The notes under the pieces are model-generated. The model was not told the origin of the DNA. It did no database searches and saw nothing but the letters and a program-made list of their open reading frames with translations. 64,000 bases of DNA, taken from Sipunculus nudus (Eukaryota; Annelida; Sipuncula; Golfingiida; Sipunculidae). The position numbers and the translations under genes are program-made. The DNA lies in the NCBI GenBank assembly GCA_026874595.1, contig CM049312.1:28859456-28923455 (forward strand), read 5' to 3'. This document shows, one piece after another, positions 49,941-61,760 of the stretch; position 1 is the first letter of the stretch; each line of letters starts with the position of its first letter.

Positions 49941-51310
49941 GTGAATGTAGGTGGTGCCACCTGTCATAAAATTGAAAAAATTGTCCAGGATGTATAAACC
50001 TGCAAAATTTCAGGTGGATAAGTCAAACCACTGCTGAGATGAGTGATTTTATCCCAAGGCAGATGAATAGATGGACGCTGTGCATAAGTGGTGGCAGATG
50101 GCGCCACCAGTTTTGCTTATGATATAGAGCTATGTGAGATCTATACACATGCAAACTTTTGACCCAATCGGTTAAACGGTTCCCGAGATATGAGCGTGGA
50201 TGTCTCCAGTAAACGTGAATGTAGGTGACGCCACCTGTCATAAATCAAGAGAGCCATCCAGGATGTATAAACCTGCAAAATTTCAGGTGGATAAGTCAAA
50301 CCACTGCTGAGATATGAGTGATTTTATCCCAAGGCAGATGAACGCTGTGCAAAAATGGTTGCAGGTGGCGCCACCAGTTTTGCCTATGATGAAGAGCAAT
50401 GTGAGATCTATACACATGCAAAATTTTGGCCAAATGGGTCAAAAAGTTCCCAAGATATGAGCTTGGATATCTGCAGAGTAACGTGAATGATGGTTGCGCC
50501 ACCTGTCATAAAATCGAGGAAGCTATCCAGGATGTATAAACCTGCAAAATTTCAGGTGGATAAGTCAAACCACTGCTGCGATATGAGTGATTTTGTCCCA
50601 AGGCAGATGAACAGATGGGTGCTGTGCATTAATGGTTGCAGGTGGCGCAACCAGTTTTGCCTATGATAAAGAGCTATGTAAGATCTATACACATGCAAAA
50701 TTTTGGCCCAATCGGTCAAACAGTTCCCGAGGTATGAGCTTGGATGTCTGTAGAGTAAACGTGAATGTATGTGGCGCCACCTGTCATAAATCAAGAGAGC
50801 TGTCCAGGATGTATAAACCTGCAAAATTTCAGGTAGATAAGTCAAACCACTGCTGAAATATGAGTGATTTTATCCCAAGGCAGATGAACAGATGGACGCT
50901 GTGCATAAGTGGTGGCAGGTGGCGCCACCAGTTTTGCCTATGATGAAGAGCTATGTGAGATCTATACACATGCAAAATTTTGGCCCAATCGGTCAAACGG
51001 TTCCCGAGATATGAGCTTGGATGTCTGCAGAGTTAACATGAATGAAGTTGGCGCCACCTGTCATAAAATCGAGAAACCTGTCCAGGATGTATAAACCTGC
51101 AAAATTTCAGGTGGATAAGTCAAACCACTGCTGAGATATGAGTGATATTATGCCAAGGCAGATGAACAGATGGACGCTGTGCAAAAATGGTTGCAGGTTG
51201 CGCCACCATTTTTAGTGTATGTTATAAAGCTATCAAAGGGCTACATTTGTGCAAAATTTTTAGCCTGATCGGTCAAGCGGTTCCCGAGATATGCGGGTTT
51301 ATGTGTGGAA
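49941..51310 (+). repeat. Tandem array of roughly 275-base units inside copy B
   Basis: Unit starts lie near 49941, 50215, 50483, 50761 and 51038. Each unit carries CACCTGTCATAAA, GATGTATAAACCTGCAAAAT, GATGAACAGATGG, a second GGCGCCACC site and CCGAGATATGAGC. The short open frames here are phase-shifted translations of the unit. Confidence 0.85.
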
Positions 51311-51487
51311 ACAGACACACAAATGGACCTTGGGCAGCAAGGAAAGGTCAGAGGTCAACAAAAAATGAGGGTGCAGCAGTTCACATGTGACCTGATGATA
51401 AACCAGATTCGCTTAAAATGCAAACCAAATTTTTTCAAACAGTTGAAAGATATAGTTCCAATAATCTGGGAATTCTGCATCTAAACA

Positions 51488-51546
51488 TTGTGTCCAGACG
51501 TCTAGACACTGTGTCTAGACGTCTTGACACATTGTCTAGACACCCC
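51488..51546. repeat. Palindromic TGTCTAGACGTC array
   Basis: The words TGTGTCCAGACGTCTAGACAC, TGTGTCTAGACGTCTTGACAC and ATTGTCTAGACAC follow one another. Each is nearly self-complementary. The array lies in the variable middle of element copy B. Confidence 0.7.
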
Positions 51547-52959
51547 CCCCCTCAGCCAGGTCAGTTGCCATGGTGATGTCTGGACCCCCACCTGTTTGTA
51601 CTGAGTGACCTCTTGACTTGGCTGCAGAATACATCTTATTGTCAAATCTGTTTTCAAATACAGAAAGCCTTTTTCAATTGGCTTACAATGCTTTTTTTAA
51701 ACTGTATTTACCCAATCTATTCTTATAAAACTGGCAGAACCCTACTATAGAATAATTCTTGTGAAGTTTAAACCAATCAGCTTAACAGTTTCATCATAAA
51801 TCAGTGTATAAGCTAGAAGAGTTTAAAATTACATTTTCGCTTGTAAAAAACACATCAATGTAGGTGGCACCACCAATACCTCAAAATCAGATATGACATA
51901 TGTGACAAACATTGGTATAAAATTTGGTGATTATAGCTCTAGCCATTTCTGAGATTTTAATTTTAGTGTGCTTTTTTGGACAGATGACTAAGTTCAACCT
52001 CCTGTAATTCGGCCAAAAATTTCCGAACTGGAACCATTCGAACAAACTTGAGAAAGATTGTTCCAGGGATCATTTCTGTGAAATATTGGACAATTTGGCT
52101 GGAAAGTTTCGGAGAAGAAGATTTTTAAAGCTTTTTTAGCTTTTTCCCTATAAAATCTAAGAATATGCAGTAAGAAAAAAAATAAACAAAATCCGATATA
52201 ATTTTTTGGATGACTGATTATTTGCAAAAAGTTTGGTGATGCTAGCTCCTGCCGTTTAAGAGATAGATATGGTTAACGTACAGACGACGCACGACGGACA
52301 ACGCCGCACCATCCCATAAGCTCACAGGTTCGCTAAAAACATGGTGACATTCACAATGGATGACTTTCTTTATATCCTGCTGATGCAAACAGGCAAATGG
52401 GAATATATCTTATAGTTATTTTTCAATGAGACTGGAAGACACCACTCGGAGAAGACCAGTTCTTCAATATTGTTAAATATTTATGCCTCTGCCAGTAGGG
52501 TATGAGTTCAACTTCACTGTATGAGATTGTGTTTGTTCAAAACATAACTCCTGCAATGAAGAATGGAATCTGATGAAATTTTGAGGAATGGCCCATTTAA
52601 GAACTAATTAGTTTTTTTGTGTGGATCCTTCACATGATCCAGGTTCAGGTATACATAAAGGAATATTCACAAATGTACAGTCACTTATGCACAGATGAAC
52701 CTGGGGATATGGGCCAAATAAGTGAATGCAAACACTGTTTTGGGAGCATCCAACAACAGGGACCCCCACCACAGTGGAGGCTTGCATTTCTTAGAATGCA
52801 GATTTCTGATTTTTTTTAAAGAAATCAACTCTAAAAATTAATTCACTAAAGGTATTCCTTATTACAGACACACCTTCTGTTATCATACAATATCCATTCA
52901 CTAGAGGACGGTCTCACAAACACTCCACTCTGTATAAACTGCTGGATAAAAAGAGAAAT

Positions 52960-53100
52960 CCTGAAACAACATCTGAATCCAGAAAATGTTTTAACAAGAC
53001 ACAATTCTTGTCCTGCTGCCACCTGGGGAATGCAGAGTGAACTACAATTTATTGTTCCCTGTGAATTAAAGATTTCTATATTACAGACCATGATCATACC
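52960..53100 (+). repeat. CTCTGCTGCCATCTGGGGA repeat, copy 2
   Basis: GTCCTGCTGCCACCTGGGGAA is followed by AGTGAACTACAATTTATTG. Orientation is the same as copies 1 and 3. Confidence 0.5.
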
Positions 53101-53214
53101 GAATGAGTTCTGTGATATTACAGACAGTTACCTGGTGTAAAATTTAAGAGTAGAAATGTGCTGTAGTTTTTTGTTGTTGTTGTTGGAGGTAACCACCTTC
53201 ATTTTGCAATGCTA

Positions 53215-53300
53215 GCTCAAGTATGTACATCTGCAGAATAAACCATCTCCCAGCTTCGAGTCCTGTGCTCTACTCCCAGACCATAGAAGTCAGTATGTGC
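53215..53300 (-). mobile_element. Second tRNA-derived SINE head
   Basis: The minus strand reads GGGAGTAGAGCACAGGACTC followed by GAAGCTGGGAG. This shares GTAGAGCACAGGACTC with the element at 1190. The downstream body differs, so this is a related but diverged copy. Confidence 0.45.
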
Positions 53301-55490
53301 TGTAGTTTTTGTTGAAATGTCAGGGGCAGGTTTTGAAACTTTCAAAAATTGTAAACTGCTTGGCTGAAAAACCAAAATAAAGAGCTTTTGATGCAGTGCT
53401 TGAAAATTTATGCAGAAAGTGCCTGATAACCCAACACTTTTTTTTTTGCTCTATGTACAATTTTTTTTTTTTGCCTTGTGTACAAAAATTGTACCTTATG
53501 ACATAGCTATTTCTGACAGGCAGATGGTAACAGATGGACAACTTCTTTACACTGATGCCGACCGTGAGCAGCTGGTTCAATTTAAAAGTCAATAAGTCCT
53601 TCTTCTGTTCACACCACTTCAAACATAAAGTTACAGCTGTCTTTTGAAAAGTAATCAAATGCAATAGCTTTCACTGAGGATTTAAAAATCTTATCTGTAA
53701 TTTATCAAACTTGATCCCCCCCCTCCCATTTGAATGAGTGTAAAATGATTACACCCATGTGGCAAGCATGACAACTATACTTTTTTAAATATTTTACTGT
53801 GTCAGATTCCACTAAAAAAAATTAAACAGTGAGTGTATGGACGATGGTTTTAAAGTATTGTCCAAGGTAATGTGGCAGGGACCTCCTGAATCCTTTAGAT
53901 CTCTGTAATTTTCAAATCTAAATTTCAGACAGGTTTGAGATCAAGTAAATTTTTGATTACCTCACCTTCATATTTTTCTCCTTGAAATCTCGAGGTATTT
54001 CAATGTAAAGAAAACATTAAGAAATAGGGTTGTCTTTCATTTGTGTAATCTGTGTTTAAAAACCAAGCTACAGGGTAAAATATAAGAGTGCTTGCCATTA
54101 CTTAGGACATTGGGGGGGCTGCAAGATGGGTCCCTAATACTGCACTTTTTCCCTCTTACAGTTACTATTGTCATATCAATTTCTATGGATAAAGATTGCA
54201 CTGGTTGTCAGTAAGACATTATTCTCTGTCATTTGGTGAATGATTTTTACTTTTTCATCAACCACAAAACTTAAGATTAATGTACAAGAATTCTTAATAC
54301 ACAAAAAGAGCCACTAGGCAATATTAAATCTTTAATTAGTTTTAAACACCAAACAATACCTCAAAAAAGAGTTTGTAGTAGACACACTACATATACAATT
54401 GAACAAAACGTTAATGAGATTAGCTTGAAACCTCTTTTTTAAGTACATATTATACATTAACATTTAAGCCTACATCTCTCAAAATTGGTCTGGGAGCCCT
54501 GAGCAAACAAACAGCTAGTAGCTTTTACACAAACCAATTTCAGTCTATGTAGGTGATATTTTGGACTTTGGCCTAGGAATGGTTCTGGTGGTATGTTCAG
54601 TAAAGGAAAATATAGACCTTATATAACTAACGAGGTACCGATACAGAAATGAGTAATGACCAAAACAAAGAAGTTTTCATACAACTGTTACTGTATGCAA
54701 ATAATAGAAATGGGTAACACTAATAAGTCACACTGATCAATCACATCATTTATGTATATTCATGTCTGTAAACAGAGCAAGAGCCACAGGTGACCTTTAA
54801 ACAATGATACTATGATAATTACATGCAAATTAAGGCAGTGACCTTGCCAGCTGACATGAAGTTCATTATAAATTTTAAGTTTTGTAATAAGAAACCATTA
54901 GTAATTTTTCTGTTTTCTGGCTAAAGGCTTTTATACCTTCATTTGGTTGACTAAAAAATTAAGTGAAACTATAAATACCAAAGCCATTACCCACAAGTTT
55001 AGATTTACACAATAAACTAAGTGTACTGTTCTTCTATAATACCTACTGAACTAGTTCTTTATACCATCTATCTAACAGCTACAAATTCTTCCAGTTTATG
55101 TCATAATCAGTGACTGTTCATTAAAATTAAACAGATGTACAAACCTGAACATAATCCTGCATTAATTTCATCCATGGATCTAGATCAAGTAATTAGATCT
55201 TATGTGACTTAGGGCTCACCTATCCATAAAACTGAATATAAATCAAACTGATTCATGGGCATAAAGTTAAATATATCTTTAGCGGAACCACCTCAATGAG
55301 CATACTGGGCCCAAATATAAGGAATATTCTTACTGAAAAGAAATTATGAGATTTTCACATAAATATGCATATATTACATATGCATATATTATAAATATGC
55401 ACACAGGTTTTATGGTAAATTAATATATGGATATAGCTTAAAGAGTATATTAGGCCTAAATATAGGAAAATATTCTTAAAGCAACTTCAG

Positions 55491-55671
55491 GAGAACAAGA
55501 TCAGCATACAGAGAAAAGGCATGGATGATGCCAGACACAGATGAAGCCCAAGATGAATATTATCTCCACACACCCAGCCCTGAGATCAGGCGGGCAGTAA
55601 ATCTGTCCGCTCTGGACAGGACCGTGGCAGCAGTGGTGCCAGCAGCAGCATGCAACAAGAAAAATCCATAA
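55491..55671 (+). CDS. Low-confidence coding exon candidate (strand uncertain)
   Basis: This GC-richer island follows an AG acceptor-like site. It opens a plus frame containing AYREKAWMMPDTDEAQDEYY and LHTPSPEIRRAVNLSALDRT, ending in TAA at 55669-55671. The composition is balanced and protein-like. On the minus strand a different frame from an acceptor at about 55729 gives a Cys-rich hydrophobic stretch, so strand is not certain. No family was recognised and no neighbouring exon was found. Confidence 0.25.
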
Positions 55672-57079
55672 CATCGGGTGTGGCCCACACTTCACGCCAT
55701 ACAGCCGACACCCAAGGTGGTCTCTGGAGCTGTGGGATATTGTTAGAAGTGAAAACCAGCTCACCTTATAGTGAAGAATGAACTTTTGAAACGGCAACTG
55801 GTGATTTTTATTAAAGGGACACCAGCACTCTTATGAATCAATGGAACTTTCTATATACATTTTTCTCTACATTTGATCCATTGAAAATTTGAAACATTTG
55901 CCCTACCCATAGATACTCAAATTAACTAACAGCTGGCTTGACCATGCAGGGGTAAAATGAAGATGTAAATTTATATGTCCAATGATACCAACATATAGCA
56001 TGATGAAGAGAAATACTGATCAAACAATTTGATGCTGGGCAACTGTTCCACTTGTGAAATACATATAATCTGTCCAAACAGCTGACCAGCACTTAATTTT
56101 GTTGAGATGAGTTGACACACTGTTTACCCAGCAATCTGTTGTCAAAGATTTATTGTTTTACACCATCTAGTCTTAAAAGCCATCCTTGTCATGATGTCAC
56201 AGAGACTATGCAAATCACTTTACCATGTAGCAGACACACCGTTTATGACATTATTCATTCTCCTGGCAGATTATCTTTAAGGTTTGGTTGTACAATGTGC
56301 TAAAATAACAATTTTTTTCTTACATCAAATTTTCAATTTCAACCTTTCTACAGAAACTTAAATGGAGCTATAATATTCAGTTTAGTTAAGCTGCACACAT
56401 TTTTATAATACCTTTTAGTTGCTTATATTAAATGTAAACGGGATTGGGGGGGGGGGGGGGTGCCACAGTGGTGGAGAAGGGTTAACTATATTCCATCATA
56501 GTTGAACATATATAAATTATAATTTAAGCTTGAACTTAAACTTTTGTTCTGTCAGTTTATGCGTTACCAAGTCTGCATAAATCCTCAAATAATTTATACA
56601 CAACCTGCTGTATTTCATGAATATTTACAGACCAACTAATTAGTATGCAACAGGTAACCTCTGCATTAATCACATTAAAATTTCATCAATAAATCAATAC
56701 TGATGTAGGTGTGCTCATGATGAGTATAATTAACTACTCGCCCTTATTACCTGCTGTCTGTCTGGTCATATAGTGGGCCCTAATGGGGGACCTATATGTA
56801 TGTATTTTAACACCTGCCAAATAATACTCATCAGGCCTGGCACATTTTGTACTCTTAGTGTTTAGTGATGAATAGTATGAAATTATATATCATTTTATAC
56901 ACTCTGAATACCTACAAAATTATTATAGCTACATGGTACAAAAACCTTTGGTGGAGCCATACACACCACTTACGACATGAATGAGTGTACAACTGTTGAC
57001 TACAAAGGCGCTGTGACTCTCATGACCGTTCATGATCACTATACAGCAAGCACTTCACTAGGAGTTAGACCCTGCATTA

Positions 57080-57175
57080 CAGCAACATACCCTCCTCTTG
57101 CTGCCATCTGGGAAGCAAACAGTGAATTACAACTTAATATTTTTACTTTTATGATGTGAATTCTATAATCTGGAA
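57080..57175 (+). repeat. CTCTGCTGCCATCTGGGGA repeat, copy 3
   Basis: CTCTTGCTGCCATCTGGGAA is followed by AGTGAATTACAACTTAATA. This family explains some short open frames in the area. Confidence 0.5.
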
Positions 57176-58368
57176 TACAGTTCAGAATCACCTCTGACTC
57201 TGAGGAGGACTGTCAAAATATTGTAGTAAATAACCTTGTGTAAACATGTCATGCAGAACTTAGAAGGCAGGCAGACAAACAAACACATAGACCAACTTGA
57301 GCATCCTCAACCTTTTGGTAAAAAAATATAATTTTTTTTAAACCCTTTCCCCTTCACAGTCTTAAAAAAAACACAGTGTTACATCTATGAACAAGCATGA
57401 CATGGTGAGTTTGACACAGGACTATTTGTCTGGTTTTCCGTATATCTGCTGGTCCGCATAATATTAACCTTGTTTTATGTGCACTGAATTTAATTATACT
57501 AGATACATATATGTTAATTGAGAAAACAGCAAGGTGGCCTGGATGGTGTGCGGTGTCGTACAGAGGTGTTGTGCAATAATGTCAAGGTACAACACAATGT
57601 CACCTTCAAAGTCACTTCACACACAGAAGGCTGCGATGTAAATGAGTTATGGTTTAATGGCATATATTACCCATAAAAAGGTCAATTAAAACTGTCACAA
57701 AAGCAGGTCTGTAGTATGTACATTGGTAGTTCTGTGAATGTAAATCTTTAACATCATGTTCCACACATAACAACTGTACAGTTCTGTGCATCATCAAGAC
57801 ATCTATAGCAGTGAATTATTTGATGTAAAACAAAAATCCTATAACTCTTTTAATTCCACATTTAATATCTCAACATGAAATTAAAAAAAAGTACCCATTT
57901 TACTCGACTTAGAAAATGTTAGTTTATAATGTGTTCAATAATGTATTTATCTTTATACAACTGGTTTGGAATTGTAAAGATCAGGTGTGTGGAAAAGGCA
58001 ACTGTGTCAGTCTTATGGCCATCCCAGGTTTGGGGTAATCACCAGTAGCTTGAAATACACAGCCAGTCATTTCAGTTAAATGATAATGGCTGAGAAATGT
58101 TTTGGGATTTTCAAGCAAATTAATAGAAATTTCAATTAAATTGGTTACAATTAAGTAAAGCTGACTATATAACAGTGTCTATACCATTTTGGTTAATTTT
58201 AAGCATTTGGAATTTCAGAGAATGAGGCCTTACTGATATTTCCAGTTAATCTGTGCCACAGGCAAATGTCAAGTTTTAGTCTGTGAACCCAGGGCTTGAA
58301 GCACAGCTGACACAAAGCAGCCCTTTAAGATCTATTTTATGCTTCAAGATTTAACGTTTAAAATTAGC

Positions 58369-58422
58369 ACCTGTGTGAGTACTATATTGTGGTTGCTTGA
58401 TCTCGTCATCACTTGTATCCAT
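58369..58422 (-). CDS. Low-confidence candidate for the missing first coding exon of gene 2
   Basis: On the minus strand a well-placed ATG (gtttccATGG, first base at 58422) opens MDTSDDEIKQPQYSTHT. It then meets ACACAG|gtgcta, ending in phase 1, which is the phase the gene 2 main exon needs. The joined product would run STHT-D-DSRGDN. The donor is weak at +4 to +6. The intron would be 22 kb, and a 96-residue open frame runs through the same bases on the plus strand. This is an inference from phase and acidity only. Confidence 0.15.
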
Positions 58423-61400
58423 GGAAACAAGTACCACTCAATAAAACCCAACCCAACAAAGTGACAACACCCACTGTTACACGCAGTGACCGAGGCTTTA
58501 AGCTAATTCACAATGGATCTGACGAAACGATCCCAATACTTACACCGGTCAATGGAAGACATGCAATAAATTTGATATACCAATATTACCGAATCAATAT
58601 GACTACTGCAACAGCCGACCCTGAACTCCTTACATCCACCATGAATCTATTTTTTCCTCAAAGCAGAAAGATCAATAAAGATGGGGCAAGGATACAGGTT
58701 TAGGGACCTGAGCCGCATGAAGACTGTAACTCGAGCTTTAGTACATCGCGTAACAAAGTCAAGGGCTCGGTATCTCCACCTCTCTTATCATCATAATCAA
58801 TAAGGATGAAACTCCTCATTGAAATCCATGACCCCGTTTGATCTATATAATCTACATGTAACAATACAGTTCAGGTTGTCTGCTTATACTGGTCTTTCTA
58901 TCCCAGTTTAGTTTCTTATGATATCAGCTGGCTTTAACATTAAGTACCATGGTTATGAATGGTTCTGAGAGCACTGAGAGAGAACATACCCCCACCAGCA
59001 CAGATGAATAAACATATGAATGACTTTAATAAGTTGATCAATCAGTACTGGGCTAGAAATTAAATCTCAAATTTCATAAACTGTTCCATGTCATATGTTA
59101 TACTATTTTATGCTTATAATTAAGTTTTTTTATGTGAATAAAAACAGGGAGTTGTTCCCAGGTGATGGTAGTCAGGCTAAGCAGTTTGGAGGATTCTTAA
59201 TTAACTTGGACTTTTTCATGTTTCTCTTTAACTCTGATAACCATGAGGATGTAATGACTTGTAACTTTTAATGGCTGAACAATATATATACAAATTTGCA
59301 ATTAACATGTAAACACGGAGACAAAGAGAGAAAACAAAGTTTCAGGTAAAATTATCATTTCCATATTTTCTGTGCAAAAACAATCTTTCTGTTTTTAAGC
59401 ATCAGTTTAACACTTATTAAAGTTCAATCAATATTTTCCATTTATAACAAACATTCCACACAGTGGTAATAGAATATCATACTTTAAGAATATCTCAAGT
59501 TTCCAAAGGTGGAAGGTTTTCCATTGCAAAAACTGGACTGTAACATTATCAAGCCATCAGCCATGGCAATTATTCTGGCTGGATAAAATTCAAGAGGAAA
59601 ATGAAGAATGGTATATACTTACACATAATAAGCTAATCTCAAAAGGATGGGCAGCGGCATGAACTTTTATTCAATTCATGGACAAAGCATATTGTGAAGT
59701 ACTGAATCATATAAAATTACACCAGTGTGTGCATTTTTGTTACCTTATTAAGAATAGTATTGTAAGAAGATGCTTTTGTTATAATAACTATTCCTGTTCT
59801 ATTCATTCATATATTTTCTTGTAACCAGACACAATTACCAGTAAAAGGCTGGTCTCCAAGAGCACTGCACACAAAACAACTTGTACTAAGGAGATTAATA
59901 TCATTGCCAATTCTTTTAACTCTTAAAATGGTTATATCAGATTACATGATGATCAAGACAGTTTTTGAATTGAGTAGAATTAGTCTCATCTCTGTCACGA
60001 GAAATAAATAAATAGTAATTTTGGAAATAAGTACATCCATCAGTGTAAGATATGTCGAACTTATGTGTGGCACAGCAAGAAACAAGGGCTTCAAAATGGC
60101 ATGCCTGACTGAGCTCTATTAATAGCATAAATTACGATGTTTAAGATATAGGTCAAGTATCATATACATGTAATATTATATAATGTCAAAATGCATGACA
60201 TTTCAACCAAGATCTTTTGGCCAAGTTTCATATGACAGTTCTAGAATATACAGCCACCTGGAATTATGATGTATTCACCTAGCAAACTTTAAACCATCAT
60301 AAAACACAGGAGTTCACCCTGATATATCACAAACCCTACTTCATGAATAATTACATATCCTGACATAAAACAAGAAAGAGGCAAAGACTTATTTTCAATA
60401 TAGTGAGGATGTATATTTTACTGTATATTTTAAAGATATTCATGCATGTCAAAAACACACACATGCATATGAACCAAATAAAGCTGTATGATTAATCAGT
60501 CAATAAAAGACCTGACATACGAGGCACTTTCACAACCTGATCTATATTTCATCTCCGATCAAAGTATTCCTTGACAGTACTGTACTTGACCCTGAACACT
60601 ATATGAATCCTTTACATGTTTTAAACAGCTCTGTTTATTTTCAATGTAAATCCACACGCGTGATCTCAGAGTAAAACCACAGAAATGACAAGGACTGCAC
60701 CCATTTGTAAAAGAAAAGGAAATCTGTATGACTTGCTTCAAGCCTTATCTAGAAAATAGGGTCACAGTGACCTACTTCTTCATAGCATGACATAGCAGGA
60801 ATTTCAGCACTAAACCTTGAGTGATGTCTGGAAGTTTGGATTCTAAGTGGTGGCAAAAAATAAGACACACCCTGGAAAATTGACCTTTCCCATAAATTTT
60901 GCCTTGATGCTTGGCGTAACTAACAATAAGTTTAAAAAAGATCAACTTTATGTCTATTTAACCAGAACTAAAAGATTTTCCCCAAGGATTTTGATTCTTT
61001 TAAGCTCAGACCAATTTGAATTGTTTAACAAAACCTGACACTCATGTTAATAACATCTGGGGTAACATTTTGCTGAATTTTTCTTTTTGTCTCCACTATA
61101 TTTTCAACAGTTATAACAGAGCTTAAACAATTTGAACAGTTCTATTTAAAGGAAATAAATTTATTAATGATACAATATAGCAGGTCCGAGGCCTGTATGA
61201 ACCATGGGTCAGGGAAAGCACTTCATTGTCAACAAGGGAATATCACAGTGGTCTGGTTCACTGATGAACTCTAGTGCATCTCTTGACCTCTATGTACCTA
61301 CATCAGCTGTCAACAGGAACAAGGGGTTGACTCTTAAGAGGAGAGATGACCGGACTAACCATCCCTACAAGTTCCTCAATCAAATTACCTGAAGTAGTGA

Positions 61401-61509
61401 GCCATAAAAACCTCTCTTTGCCAAGTGGACTGGACTAATTTCTGGGGGTCCTAACTCACTGGTATTTGCATTTATTGATTGTCTGCTCTGGCAAAAGGAC
61501 TTTAAGAGT

Positions 61510-61760
61510 GGATTTGACAGAAGAAGGAATATCCAGTATCTCAATCATGAATATTCATAAAATTATACGAAATTGCTCAAAGAAGAATTGACAGTCTTCA
61601 GAATTGACTTGACAGAAGAAGGTACATCAAGTACCACAAGCATGAATATTAATGAAATTACATGAGATTCTTAAGAATGAACTCGGCACAGGAAGGTACA
61701 TCCAGTACTTCTTCAGAATGTATTTGATGCATCCAATTAATCAGTCATGAACAATCATGA
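61510..61760 (+). repeat. Short tandem repeat with GACAGAAGAAGGTACATC
   Basis: Three diverged units, near 61518, 61611 and 61683, share (GACAGAAG)AAGGTACATCCAGTAC, CATGAATATT-ATGAAATTA and TTCAGAAT. Confidence 0.5.

Larger units (their letters stand above)
49645..52337 (+). mobile_element. 2.7 kb non-autonomous element, copy B
   Basis: This copy has the same order and orientation as copy A. The left end reads GAGAACCTGTG (49652-49662, one change) and the right end CACAGGTTCGC (52323-52333). The internal unit is expanded to about five copies of 268-278 bases. The middle differs from copy A and holds an array of TGTCTAGAC words. Both copies end in GGTTCGCTAA. Confidence 0.65.
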
